Source: Hyphomicrobiaceae bacterium (lineage in GTDB: Bacteria > Pseudomonadota > Alphaproteobacteria > Rhizobiales > Devosiaceae). Taken from it: a DNA stretch of 64,000 nucleotides. A program made the position numbers and the translations under genes. The notes under the pieces are model-generated. The model saw nothing but the letters and a program-made list of their open reading frames with translations. It was not told where the DNA came from and made no database searches. The stretch lies in NCBI GenBank assembly GCA_020638065.1, contig JACKJG010000003.1:186001-250000 (forward strand), read 5' to 3'. Shown here piece after piece: positions 37,124 through 45,661 of this stretch (the stretch's first letter is position 1; every line of letters begins with the position of its first letter).

Positions 37124-37525
37124 CTATTCGGCGAAGCGGGAATGGATTTCCTCGGTCAGCGCCTCGGCCTCATCCAGCAATGAATCGAGCGCCATACGCG
37201 CTGCCGGTGTGCAGGTTGCATAGGTGTGCGCATAATCCTCGTAACCCTGGTTGAACGCGCCATAGAGCCGCTGACGGCGATCATCGTCCGGCTGGTCGAG
37301 ATTGATGAGGTCTTCGGCCTGATAGCGCCAGAATCGGTCGACGTGGCTGCACATTGGGTCGAGGAAATAGAGCGATCCCATGATCGTGACCAGCCGCTGC
37401 ATTTGCGGCTGATAGAGCGGATCGACGGCGAGGGCCGGGCGCAATCCCGTCAGGACCATCAAAATGGCAAAGGCGGCGATGCGGGCGGTGCGTGGCAAGG
37501 GGAGCTCCTGAGATGTGACCGGCAT
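37124..37525 (-). CDS. TIGR02301-like exported protein
   Basis: 133 residues. A signal peptide (ARIAAFAILMVLTGLRPALA) is followed by a short helical domain with two cysteines in CSHVDRFWRYQAEDL and YEDYAHTYATCTPAAR, the arrangement of the TIGR02301 family known from alphaproteobacteria. The mature protein is periplasmic and the two Cys may pair. Function unknown. Confidence 0.75.
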   Translation of the reverse strand: MPVTSQELPLPRTARIAAFAILMVLTGLRPALAVDPLYQPQMQRLVTIMGSLYFLDPMCSHVDRFWRYQAEDLINLDQPDDDRRQRLYGAFNQGYEDYAHTYATCTPAARMALDSLLDEAEALTEEIHSRFAE

Positions 37526-37549
37526 GGCTACGCGCGGATTCCGGCCAAT

Positions 37550-38002
37550 TCAAGATCGTTTTGCAAGAATTGACGTCAAAACGGCTTCGAGCTCCGGCGT
37601 GGTGGGGCGCGGCAGCTCCGCGCGCGGGTCGAACCAGCCAAAACTGGCGATTTCCGCGGGATCTGGATCGAGATCGCGGGTGGCGATGTCGGCAAAGAAG
37701 ACGGTCAGGTCGAATTGCCCGCCGGTCGCGGCGGTGGGCGCCGGGCCGGACACCGCGATGTCGCCTAACTCCAACTGCAATTCCTCGAAGATCTCGCGCC
37801 GGATTGCGGTTTCAAGGCCTTCGCCCTGTTCAACCCGGCCGCCAGGAAAGGTCCAGTGCCGGGCCATGGGCGTGCGCGCCCGTTCGATCAGCAGCACCTG
37901 ATTCTGGTTGAATAGAGCGATCGAGACGACTTGCGGGCGCGGAGGGGACATGGCGAAGCGTTGCCACGAAAGGGGACTGCTGGCAATCAAGCCGCTCGCC
38001 AT
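37550..38002 (-). CDS. NUDIX hydrolase
   Basis: 150 residues. The NUDIX box is GRVEQGEGLETAIRREIFEE with L/Q following (G-x5-E-x7-R-E-x-x-E-E pattern). It hydrolyses a nucleoside diphosphate linked to another group; FPGG before the box is typical of MutT-like enzymes, but specificity is not clear. The ATG at 38002 overlaps the TGA of the upstream gene by one base (TGATG), indicating coupling. An alternative start is ATG 37951 (MSPPRPQVV). Confidence 0.9.
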   Translation of the reverse strand: MASGLIASSPLSWQRFAMSPPRPQVVSIALFNQNQVLLIERARTPMARHWTFPGGRVEQGEGLETAIRREIFEELQLELGDIAVSGPAPTAATGGQFDLTVFFADIATRDLDPDPAEIASFGWFDPRAELPRPTTPELEAVLTSILAKRS

Positions 38003-38442
38003 CAATCAAAAAGCGCGTCGATCTCATCCTGCGTGGTGGCGTGAGCACCTGCCGTTGGTCCCGCGCTGATCAGATCGGCGACCTGATCGCGCAAGGCGGC
38101 AATATCCTTGATCGAGACACTTTGAGAACCCGCCCGGTGGGCGATAATCGCATCTTCGAGCTTTGTTACCGTTCGTTCGAATTCGGTCCGCTGCTCAACT
38201 GGCAAAGCACGATAAACGGCGACAGCCGTTTCGTGCCCGGCCAATCTGGAATGGAGAAAGTGACTGCAATAATCGACGCGTTGCCAGTCCCGCAACACGT
38301 CAACGCCGTCGAGATCTGTCGCCACCAATTCAGCCAGCATCAGATATTCGTTGAAATGGTTCAGGTAATCGGTCGCGAGCCCGGATTCGGGATTGACGTT
38401 GGCGGCCCTGAGGTCCTGTTCCGAAAATGGAAGATCCGGCAT
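38002..38442 (-). CDS. Unknown protein with a CheY-binding-like C-terminal peptide
   Basis: 146 residues, mainly helical, no signal peptide. The last ten residues are TQDEIDALFD behind a flexible Gly/Ala/Thr linker (AGPTAGAHAT). This tail resembles the CheY-binding N-terminus of FliM (x-Q-D-E-I-D-A-L) and the C-terminal peptide of CheZ. The body (YLNHFNEYLMLAELVATDLD, VDYCSHFLHSRLAGHETAVA) has no fold I can name. It is coupled to the NUDIX gene. A role tied to a response regulator is a hypothesis from the tail. Confidence 0.65.
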   Translation of the reverse strand: MPDLPFSEQDLRAANVNPESGLATDYLNHFNEYLMLAELVATDLDGVDVLRDWQRVDYCSHFLHSRLAGHETAVAVYRALPVEQRTEFERTVTKLEDAIIAHRAGSQSVSIKDIAALRDQVADLISAGPTAGAHATTQDEIDALFD

Positions 38443-38557
38443 GATGGCGGGGAAACGTTCCTGTTCTGAGTGGCAAGATTTACGTTCAGGTTTGCCCAAT
38501 CCGATTGCATCGGGCTAAACTTCAAACTCCGCAAAAATCCTGAGGCTCCGGCGCAGC

Positions 38558-39334
38558 ATGTGTGGCCGTTTCACCTACAAGTTCACCTGGCAGGAAATCC
38601 ACGACCATCTGGCCGGATTTGTCGAAGTACTGAAAAAGGAAGCGCCGCCAGAAATCTCGGAGGCCCCCGCGCGCTACAATATCGCGCCCACCCAGCCGAT
38701 CATCGTGTTTCGCCGTGAAGGCGGAACCGTCATGTCACAATTGATGCGCTGGGGGCTGGTCCCCGAATGGGTCAAGGATCCGCGCGATTTTCCACTGATC
38801 GTTAACGCCCGCTCGGAAACGCTTAAGGAAAAGGCTTCGTTCCGAAGCCCTCTGAAAAACAAGCGCTGCATCATCCCCGCAAGCGGTTATTACGAATGGC
38901 TGAGGCGTCCCGACGGCTCCAAAACACCGCACTACATCACCAATCGCGACGATAGCCCGATGCTGTTTGCCGGGCTCTGGTCGACATGGATGGGTCCGGA
39001 TGGCGAAGAGGTCGACACCGCAACCATCGTCACCGTGCCTGCGAACCCGGAGCTTGCCGAAATCCATGACCGCTCACCGGCGCTACTGACCGGCGACGAT
39101 GTCACCAAATGGCTCGACACCGCCAACTACAATGCCGACAAGGCGCATGCCCTGCTGCGGCCGGTCCCCCCGGGAACCACGAAGCAATTCCCGGTCTCCT
39201 CACGCGTCAATTCCGCCCGCAACGAGGGCCAAGACCTCATCGTTCCCGTTTTCGAGGCGGAGGTGCCGGATGAACCGAAGGCGCCACCTGCCAGGCCGGA
39301 CAAACCGAAGAAGCAACAGCTCGATCTGTTCTAG
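38558..39334 (+). CDS. SOS-response-associated peptidase, YedK/HMCES-type
   Basis: 258 residues. Begins MCGRF; after Met removal Cys2 forms the thiazolidine crosslink to abasic sites in single-stranded DNA. Other hallmarks: ARYNIAPTQPI (the active-site Asn), RWGLVPEWVKDP, INARSET-like VNARSETLKEKASF, RCIIPASGYYEWLR (Glu) and SPALLTGDD near the HDR position. I looked for a LexA box (GTTC-N7-GTTC) upstream and did not find a clean one. It ends at a TAG that begins an intergenic repeat. Confidence 0.95.
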   Translation: MCGRFTYKFTWQEIHDHLAGFVEVLKKEAPPEISEAPARYNIAPTQPIIVFRREGGTVMSQLMRWGLVPEWVKDPRDFPLIVNARSETLKEKASFRSPLKNKRCIIPASGYYEWLRRPDGSKTPHYITNRDDSPMLFAGLWSTWMGPDGEEVDTATIVTVPANPELAEIHDRSPALLTGDDVTKWLDTANYNADKAHALLRPVPPGTTKQFPVSSRVNSARNEGQDLIVPVFEAEVPDEPKAPPARPDKPKKQQLDLF

Positions 39335-39415
39335 AGCGTTTCCAGGTGTTGAGCGGAAGTGGCGTCGATCCAGCGGATCGATGACCCGCAAAACATGAAA
39401 CGGCCGTCCGGTTTG
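39332..39415 (+). repeat. Copy A of a stop-codon-linked intergenic repeat
   Basis: Starts at the TAG stop of the YedK gene (TCTAGAGCG). Between TAGAGCG and GAAACGG there are 58 bases, the same as in the element after aroC, and TCGATCC sits at the same offset. Internally TCGATCC-AGC-GGATCGA makes a 7-bp hairpin; the element ends with GAAACGG and CCGGTTTGGAC. Confidence 0.65.
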
Positions 39416-39481
39416 GACACGGCACAAAACAGGGTTTTCGGCCGAGTTCTCGTTCGGCCAAAACCCGCACGGCGTCAGGCA

Positions 39482-40891
39482 TCAGAGATCGAAAACCTTG
39501 CCCGGATTCATGATGTTGTTCGGGTCGATCGCCGCCTTGATCTGCTTCATCAGGGCATAGGCGACCGGGTCCTTCACCCGCTGCAAGAGATGGGTCTTGA
39601 GCTGACCGATCCCATGCTCGGCGGAAACCGAACCGCCAAGATCGGTCACGATCGCATAGATCGCTTCATGGATTGGCTCGGCACCTGCCATGAAAGCTTT
39701 CGGGTCGGCGCCCGCAGGCTGGGAAAAATTGAAATGCAGATTGCCATCGCCCATGTGTCCGAACGGGCAGGGGCGGATGCCGGGCAGGATTTGTTTCGCC
39801 GCCGCAATGCCGCGCGTAACCAGTTCCGGAACGGCGGCCAAAGGCACCGAGACATCGTGCTTGATCGAAGCCCCTTCGCGGGACTGCACATCTGACATGC
39901 TTTCGCGGGCCTTCCACATATTCTCGCGATCGCTTTCCGACTGGGCGACGGCGGCATTTTCGACCAATCCGCTCTCGAATGCGCCTTCAAGCGCGTCCAG
40001 CAACGCGCCGTCTCGCCCGCCGCGCGCGCGCGACACTTCCGCAAGCACATACCAGTCCGAAATCGAGGCCGCGGGGTCCCGCTCGATGACGCCGTGCTTG
40101 AGCAACATGTCGACGCCGAACCTCGGCATGAGTTCGAACGCCGTCAACGTGGTTCCGAGCCGCTCGCGCATCTGCTCGAACAGGGCGAAGGCCTCCTCCG
40201 GATCGGCGACCGAAATGAACGCCGTTTCATAGCCTTCAGGTTTGGGAAACAGCTTCAGCGTCGCAGCAACAACGATCCCGAGCGTGCCTTCCGCGCCGAC
40301 AAACAGGTCCTTGAGGTCGTAGCCGGTATTGTTCTTCCGCAGCGAGTTGAGACCGTGCATCAGTTCGCCGTTCGGCAGCACCACATCGACACCGAGGCAG
40401 AGTTCGCGCGCATTGCCGTAGCTGAGCACCTGCACCCCACCGGCATTGGACGAAAGGATGCCACCAATCATCGCGCTGCCTTGGGAGGCGATCGTCAGCG
40501 GAAAAAGAGCGCCCGCCGCATCGGCCGCTTCGTGGGTCTGCTGCAGGGTCAGCCCCGCTTCGACGCTTATGTGACCCGCGCCCGCATTCACTTCGAGCAC
40601 CCTGTTTAGATGCCGCGCCGATACGACGACCTCGGTGCCGGTGAGCGGCACCTGCCCACCGACCAGGCCTGTATTGCCCGACTGAGGGACAAGTGGCTGC
40701 CTGTTCGTATTCGCCCAGGCGACCAGGGCCTGAACGTATTCAACACTTCGCGGGGTCACCACGGCTCGGGCACTCTGATGAAAGCGCCGGCGGGGCTCGC
40801 TCAAAAAGGGCTGCATCCGCTCGGGCGCAACCAGAACGTTTTCGGCACCCAGCAGGCCGGACAGCTCAGAATTGAGGTCGAGGACCGTCAT
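39482..40891 (-). CDS. FAD-binding 2-hydroxy-acid oxidoreductase (GlcD/D2HGDH-like)
   Basis: 469 residues. The N-terminal FAD_binding_4 domain has PRSVEYVQALVAWAN, VPQSGNTGLVGGQVPL and SNAGGVQVLSYG. The C-terminal FAD-oxidase domain has FGHMGDGNLHFNFSQP and the end SAEHGIGQLKT plus DPNNIMNPGKVF. This is the family of D-2-hydroxyglutarate, D-lactate and glycolate dehydrogenases. The His residues in GHMGDGN and EHGIG are metal or substrate ligands. The start at 40891 follows AAGGAAA; longer in-frame reading is not supported. It is divergent from fabI. Confidence 0.92.
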   Translation of the reverse strand: MTVLDLNSELSGLLGAENVLVAPERMQPFLSEPRRRFHQSARAVVTPRSVEYVQALVAWANTNRQPLVPQSGNTGLVGGQVPLTGTEVVVSARHLNRVLEVNAGAGHISVEAGLTLQQTHEAADAAGALFPLTIASQGSAMIGGILSSNAGGVQVLSYGNARELCLGVDVVLPNGELMHGLNSLRKNNTGYDLKDLFVGAEGTLGIVVAATLKLFPKPEGYETAFISVADPEEAFALFEQMRERLGTTLTAFELMPRFGVDMLLKHGVIERDPAASISDWYVLAEVSRARGGRDGALLDALEGAFESGLVENAAVAQSESDRENMWKARESMSDVQSREGASIKHDVSVPLAAVPELVTRGIAAAKQILPGIRPCPFGHMGDGNLHFNFSQPAGADPKAFMAGAEPIHEAIYAIVTDLGGSVSAEHGIGQLKTHLLQRVKDPVAYALMKQIKAAIDPNNIMNPGKVFDL

Positions 40892-41014
40892 CGAGTTTCC
40901 TTTTGATTTGCCCTCAGGTTGCGGCGGGAAAACGGCGCAGCGGAACTTGCCCTGCCGCGCGCGCCTGTGCCACAAGCAAACCAGATTTTGCACATTCTGT
41001 TCAAGGAGAACGAC

Positions 41015-41815
41015 ATGGCAACCGGGTTAATGGCGGGCAAGCGCGGTCTGATCATGGGCGTCGCCAACAATCGCTCGATTGGCTGGGGTATCGCCAAGGC
41101 CATCCACGCCCAGGGCGGCGAACTGGCCTTTTCCTATCAGGGCGAGGCGCTGAAACGCCGCGTCGAGCCTTTGGCGGCCGAAGTCGGTTCCGACTACGTG
41201 GTCGAATGCGACGTGACCAACGAAGCCGCGATGGACGAAGCCTTTGAAGGCATCAGGAAGAAATGGGGCAAGCTCGACTTTGTGGTGCACGCGATCGGGT
41301 TCTCCAACAAGGAAGAGCTCGAGGGCCGCTATATCGACACGAGCCGCGACAACTTCACGCTGACCATGGACATCTCGGTCTATTCGTTCACCGCTGTGGC
41401 CAAACGCGCCGAGGCGTTGATGGCGGATGGCGGTTCGCTTTTGACCCTGACCTATTACGGCTCGACCAAAGTTCTGCCGAACTACAACGTCATGGGCGTC
41501 GCCAAAGCCGCGCTCGAAGCATCGGTGCGCTACCTGGCCTCCGATCTCGGCCCGAAGAACATCCGGGTGAACGCCATTTCAGCAGGTGCGATCAAGACGC
41601 TCGCAGCCTCCGGTATCGCCGGGCTCAGGGACATGCTGCACTACCAGGAAGCCAATGCGCCCCTCAGGCGCAACGTGACCATTGACGAGGTTGGGAGCGC
41701 CGGCATGTACCTTCTGTCCGACCTGTCCTCGGGCACGACCGGCGAAATCCACTATGTCGACGGCGGCTACAATATCCGCGGCATGAACGTGCTCGACGAC
41801 GAGAACGCGGGCTGA
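41015..41815 (+). CDS. fabI: Enoyl-ACP reductase (NADH), FabI
   Basis: 266 residues. Last step of the fatty-acid elongation cycle. NAD-binding GVANNRSIGWGIAKAIHAQG, then the FabI active site with Tyr and Lys in TYYGSTKVLPNYNVMGVAKA, and DVTNEAAMDEAF. It is the target class of triclosan and isoniazid-like inhibitors. ATG 41015 follows AAGGAGAA at an ideal distance. The pair fabI and phosphatase, then aroC, is conserved in Rhizobiales. Confidence 0.96.
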   Translation: MATGLMAGKRGLIMGVANNRSIGWGIAKAIHAQGGELAFSYQGEALKRRVEPLAAEVGSDYVVECDVTNEAAMDEAFEGIRKKWGKLDFVVHAIGFSNKEELEGRYIDTSRDNFTLTMDISVYSFTAVAKRAEALMADGGSLLTLTYYGSTKVLPNYNVMGVAKAALEASVRYLASDLGPKNIRVNAISAGAIKTLAASGIAGLRDMLHYQEANAPLRRNVTIDEVGSAGMYLLSDLSSGTTGEIHYVDGGYNIRGMNVLDDENAG

Positions 41816-41846
41816 TCGCTCCAACCTTCAGGGAAATGCCGCAGCC

Positions 41847-42476
41847 ATGACCTGGCCGGAAATCTTCGTTGCCCGTCATGGCGAAACCGACTGGAACCGC
41901 GAGCGGCGCTACCAGGGCACGAAAGACGTGCCGCTCAATGACATGGGGAAGCGGCAGGCCGATGCCAATGGCCCGCTGCTAAGCGAATTGCTTGAGCGCG
42001 ATGGGCGGTCACCCGCAGACTTCAACTGGTATTCGTCGCCGCTTGGCCGCGCTGTCGAGACGATGGCGCGCATGCGCGCCGCATTCGATCAGGACCTACC
42101 GGAAGTGACGCTGGACAAGCGGCTTGTGGAAATCTCGTTCGGCATACTCGAGGGCTCGCTGTTCGACGAATTGCCGCCCGAACTGGCGACAGCCCCCGGC
42201 CATCGCAATGCGGAATATTGGGAATACCGCCCGCCCGAGGGCGAGAACTACGATGACCTGACCGCGCGGCTGCAATCCTTCGCCAGCGAGTTGACCGGCC
42301 CGTCCATCATCGTCGCCCACGGCGGCACCTTGCGCGCCCTGCGCCACATCATTGCCCATACGCCGCGTCTGGAAGTCTTGAACTGGATGCCGCCGCAAGG
42401 GGCCATTGCCCATTTCGAGGATGGACGGATGACCCTTTACGAAACCGAACTGGCCAGCAAGTTCGTTCCGCATTGA
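41847..42476 (+). CDS. Histidine phosphatase (phosphoglycerate-mutase-like)
   Basis: 209 residues. The catalytic RHG is in VARHGETDWNRERRYQG; a second His in VAHGGTLRALRHI and the Glu in EISFGILEGSLFDELP complete the site. The family includes cofactor-dependent mutases and phosphatases; absence of other mutase features here and the genomic position favour a phosphatase. It lies 31 bases after fabI and 64 before aroC. Confidence 0.92.
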   Translation: MTWPEIFVARHGETDWNRERRYQGTKDVPLNDMGKRQADANGPLLSELLERDGRSPADFNWYSSPLGRAVETMARMRAAFDQDLPEVTLDKRLVEISFGILEGSLFDELPPELATAPGHRNAEYWEYRPPEGENYDDLTARLQSFASELTGPSIIVAHGGTLRALRHIIAHTPRLEVLNWMPPQGAIAHFEDGRMTLYETELASKFVPH

Positions 42477-42540
42477 GCCGAGTTGACGGGGCTTTGCCCG
42501 CTCCCTAGAAGATCGGCAGCAAAAGCCATCCGGGGCAACC

Positions 42541-43647
42541 ATGTCGCACAACACGTTCGGACATCTGTTTCGCTTCACCACCTGGGGCGAGAGCCATGGC
42601 CCCGCCATCGGCGTGGTGGTCGATGGCTGCCCGCCCAATCTCGACGTGGACCCTGCACAAATCCAGCGCCAGCTCGACCGGCGGAAGCCCGGCCAGTCGC
42701 GCTTTACCACCCAACGCCGTGAGGACGACGAAGTCAAAATCCTGTCCGGCGTGTTTGAGGACGACCGGACCGGTGGCCTCAAGACCACGGGCACGCCGAT
42801 CTCCATGCTGATCGACAACAAGGATCAGCGCTCGAAGGACTATTCGGATATCCGAGACAAATACCGGCCCGGCCACGCCGATTACACCTATCATCAGAAA
42901 TACGGCATCCGCGATTATCGCGGCGGGGGGCGTACCTCGGCCCGCGAAACCGCGTCGCGCGTGGCCGCAGGCGCCATTGCCCGGCTGGTTATTCCCGGCG
43001 TCACCGTTCGCGCTTCGCTGGTGCAGGTGGGACCGCACAAGATCGACTATGCCAATTTCGATTGGGATCAGGTCGACCGGAACCCGCTTTTTTGCGCCGA
43101 CGCCAGGGCCTCAGAAGGCTGGGCATCTTATCTCGACGACATCCGCAAACAGGGCAATTCCGTCGGTGCGGTTATCGAGGTCGTGGCCGAAGGCGTGCCC
43201 GCCGGTTGGGGTGCGCCGATCTATGGCAAGCTGAGCGCCGAACTGGCATCGGCCATGATGAGCATCAATGCCGTCAAGGGCGTCGAAATCGGCGCGGGCT
43301 TTGACGCCGCGGCGCTGACCGGCGCGGACAATGCCGATGAAATGCGCGCGGGCAATCAGGGCCCCTATTTCAAATCGAACAAGGCCGGCGGCATTCTCGG
43401 CGGCGTCAGCAACGGCGATCCCGTTGTCGTGCGCCTGGCAGTCAAGCCGACCTCATCCATTCTGACGCCACGCGAAACGGTCACGACCGACAATCGCGAC
43501 ACCGAAATCGTCACCAAAGGCCGCCACGACCCCTGTGTGGGGATCCGCGCTGTCCCGGTCGCGGAAGCAATGATGGCCTGCGTGTTGGCGGATCAGTTCC
43601 TGCGTCATCGCGGCCAGACCGGCCGCGAAGGCCCTGTCGGGTTCTAG
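42541..43647 (+). CDS. aroC: Chorismate synthase
   Basis: 368 residues. It converts EPSP to chorismate with reduced FMN. Signatures: FRFTTWGESHGPAIGVVVDG, YRPGHADYTYHQKYGIRDYR and GGRTSARETASRVAAGAIAR, and KAGGILGGVSNGDPVVVRLA. It ends at a TAG that begins the second long copy of the intergenic repeat. The start ATG is preceded by GGGGCAACC, a weak site. Confidence 0.97.
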   Translation: MSHNTFGHLFRFTTWGESHGPAIGVVVDGCPPNLDVDPAQIQRQLDRRKPGQSRFTTQRREDDEVKILSGVFEDDRTGGLKTTGTPISMLIDNKDQRSKDYSDIRDKYRPGHADYTYHQKYGIRDYRGGGRTSARETASRVAAGAIARLVIPGVTVRASLVQVGPHKIDYANFDWDQVDRNPLFCADARASEGWASYLDDIRKQGNSVGAVIEVVAEGVPAGWGAPIYGKLSAELASAMMSINAVKGVEIGAGFDAAALTGADNADEMRAGNQGPYFKSNKAGGILGGVSNGDPVVVRLAVKPTSSILTPRETVTTDNRDTEIVTKGRHDPCVGIRAVPVAEAMMACVLADQFLRHRGQTGREGPVGF

Positions 43648-43732
43648 AGCGCTTCAATGAGTGGGGCGGGGCAGCCCTCGATCCGGTAGACCGAGGGTCT
43701 GCGAGACGTGAAACGGTTCTCCGGTTCGGAAA
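43645..43732 (+). repeat. Copy B of a stop-codon-linked intergenic repeat
   Basis: Starts at the TAG stop of aroC (TCTAGAGCG). It carries CCCTCG...CGAGGG, a 6-bp hairpin where copy A has an unrelated-sequence hairpin, then GTGAAACGGTTCTCCGGTT and CGGAAACC. The equal 58-base spacing and structure-preserving differences relative to copy A mark it as the same element. Confidence 0.65.
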
Positions 43733-43749
43733 CCTGATATGACAGCGAG

Positions 43750-44355
43750 TTAGCCCCGGTTCATCAGCGCTTCGATCTTGCCCATGGCCGCATTCGTCGC
43801 TTCGCCATAGCTGATGGTGCCGACGAAATTGCCGTTCTTGTCGATCATGAACACCGAAGCCGTGTGGTTGACCAGATAATCCGATGCGCCCGGATCGTCG
43901 TACTTTTCCGCAACCACCCCATAGGCCTTCTTCATCGTCTCGGTCTGGGCCTCGTCACCGCGAAGAGTGATGATGTCTCCGAACGCTGCGGCATATTCCG
44001 CCAGCGCCTCGGGAGTGTCGCGTTCGGGATCGACCGTGATGAAAACGTATTTGAGCTGGTCCGGGGTCAGATCGAGCGCCTTGCGCCACTGGATCATTTC
44101 CGCCAGCGTTGTCGGGCACACGTCTGGACAGAATGTATAGCCAAAATACATCAGGGTCGGCGTGCCCACCAGGTCCGCTTTGGTAAACGGCGTTCCGTCA
44201 GTGCGCGGAATGGAGAAGTTCTCGGGGAAATTGCCGATGGGCGATTTCGGCGGCGCCAACAGGAAGAATGCAGTGGACGCCACGCCGACGATGAGCACAA
44301 GCACCCACAGGACGATGCGCACATTGCGCAGCATGTTCGGATTTGATTCGGCCAT
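43750..44355 (-). CDS. SCO1/SenC family copper chaperone
   Basis: 201 residues. One N-terminal span (IVLWVLVLIVGVASTAFFLL) anchors a periplasmic thioredoxin-like domain. The copper site is C-x3-C in YFGYTFCPDVCPTTLAEM, with the distal His in LVNHTASVFMIDKNG. It delivers copper to the CuA site of cytochrome c oxidase or keeps it reduced. It follows xseB by three bases on the same strand. No oxidase genes are in the window. Confidence 0.93.
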   Translation of the reverse strand: MAESNPNMLRNVRIVLWVLVLIVGVASTAFFLLAPPKSPIGNFPENFSIPRTDGTPFTKADLVGTPTLMYFGYTFCPDVCPTTLAEMIQWRKALDLTPDQLKYVFITVDPERDTPEALAEYAAAFGDIITLRGDEAQTETMKKAYGVVAEKYDDPGASDYLVNHTASVFMIDKNGNFVGTISYGEATNAAMGKIEALMNRG

Positions 44356-44358
44356 GTT

Positions 44359-44607
44359 TCAGGAGTCCAGTGGTTCGGTTCCGGTCGGCGTCCCGTCCTT
44401 GCTGAGCGTGATCTTCTCGATCCGTGCCTCTGCGGCTTTCAGCAACGCTTCGCAATGCGCCTTGAGCGCTTCACCGCGCTCGTAGATGGTGATGCTCTCC
44501 TGCAACGGCGCCTGTCCGCTTTCGAGCTTGGACACGATGCCTTCGAGTTCGCTCAGCGCCGCCTCGAAACTCATATCCTTGATATCGGAATTCGACTTCT
44601 CAGCCAT
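44359..44607 (-). CDS. xseB: Exodeoxyribonuclease VII small subunit
   Basis: 82 residues, normal size. Core pattern: SFEAALSELEGIVSKLESGQ, then PLQESITIYERGEALKAHCE. It partners XseA, which is not in the window. The start overlaps the deacetylase-like gene by 8 bases, and SCO follows 3 bases after the stop, so all three form one transcript. Confidence 0.95.
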   Translation of the reverse strand: MAEKSNSDIKDMSFEAALSELEGIVSKLESGQAPLQESITIYERGEALKAHCEALLKAAEARIEKITLSKDGTPTGTEPLDS

Positions 44608-45562
44608 GTTCTGCCGCTTTGTCCTGTTTGATGCTTTGGCCGTTTAGCAGCATTGCCACGTGATTGGCCACACCCTCGGCCAGCCCCTTCAGATCATAAC
44701 CACCTTCCAGCAGCGATACGATGCGATTTGCCGCATGTTTTTCGGCTATGTCCATGATTTTGCCAGTCACCCAGCCATAGTCGCTTCCTACCCAGTTGAG
44801 CTGGGCCAGCGGATCGAGCCGGTGCGCGTCGAAACCGGCGGAAATGATGATGAGATCGGGTGAAAAATCCGCGAGTGCCGGCAGCAGATAATCCGTATAA
44901 GCCTCCCGCATGCTCATGCCATCCGACATCGGATCGAGCGGGGCGTTGAGGACATTTCCTACCCCTGTCTCAGAAACGGCACCGCTGCCGGGAAAGAGCG
45001 GCATCTGGTGTGAAGATCCGTAGAAGACGCTGGGATCGTCGTAAAAAATGTCCTGCGTGCCGTTGCCGTGGTGCACGTCGAAATCGACAATTGCGACCCG
45101 CTCGACCCCATATTGCTGCTGCGCCACTCGTGCCGCAATCGCGGCGCTGTTGACGAGGCAGAACCCCATCGAGCGGTTACGTTCTGCGTGATGGCCCGGC
45201 GGGCGAATGCCGCAAAAGGCATTATCGACCTCACCCTTCATCACGGCGTCCAGCGCTGTCAGTGCGCCGCCCAAAGCCGTCGCCGCGGCGTTCAGCGAGC
45301 CTTCTGAAACGTAGGTATCGGCCTCGATCTGTCTGATGCCCTCTGCGGGCCGGGCGCTTTGCAGATCGGAGAGCACGGACTGATCGTGAACCAGCGAGGC
45401 CAACGACAGGTCGCCGACCGGCGCTTCCACGCGCACCAGGGGATCAAACACGTCCTGCGACAGCGCGTCATCGACCGCACCGAGGCGTTCCGGGCGCTCT
45501 GGATGCCCGAACGGCGTGCGATGGGAAATGCCGTTTTCCTGTCTGACGAAAAGGGTTGTCAT
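44600..45562 (-). CDS. Histone-deacetylase-family amidohydrolase
   Basis: 320 residues. The arginase/deacetylase fold shows GIRPPGHHAERNRSMGFCLV with the tandem His, then VDFDVHHGNGTQDIFY with metal Asp and His, and IISAGFDAHRLDPLA. It deacetylates acetyl-polyamines, acetoin-related or acetyl-lysine substrates; which cannot be told. The start is ATG 45562 (MTTLFVRQEN). Its order before xseB recurs in Rhizobiales. Confidence 0.92.
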   Translation of the reverse strand: MTTLFVRQENGISHRTPFGHPERPERLGAVDDALSQDVFDPLVRVEAPVGDLSLASLVHDQSVLSDLQSARPAEGIRQIEADTYVSEGSLNAAATALGGALTALDAVMKGEVDNAFCGIRPPGHHAERNRSMGFCLVNSAAIAARVAQQQYGVERVAIVDFDVHHGNGTQDIFYDDPSVFYGSSHQMPLFPGSGAVSETGVGNVLNAPLDPMSDGMSMREAYTDYLLPALADFSPDLIIISAGFDAHRLDPLAQLNWVGSDYGWVTGKIMDIAEKHAANRIVSLLEGGYDLKGLAEGVANHVAMLLNGQSIKQDKAAEHG

Positions 45563-45661
45563 GCAGCGTTCCTGCAGACGGGACCATGCCCGCTCATTCA
45601 ACGTTCTTGACGCGCCAATGTGCCCTTGTCAAACAGCCGCAAAGCGTTTTCCGGATCATCC

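Noticed and set aside
38443..38557. LexA box upstream of the YedK gene
   Set aside because: GTTC occurs more than once, but not as GTTC-N7-GTTC.
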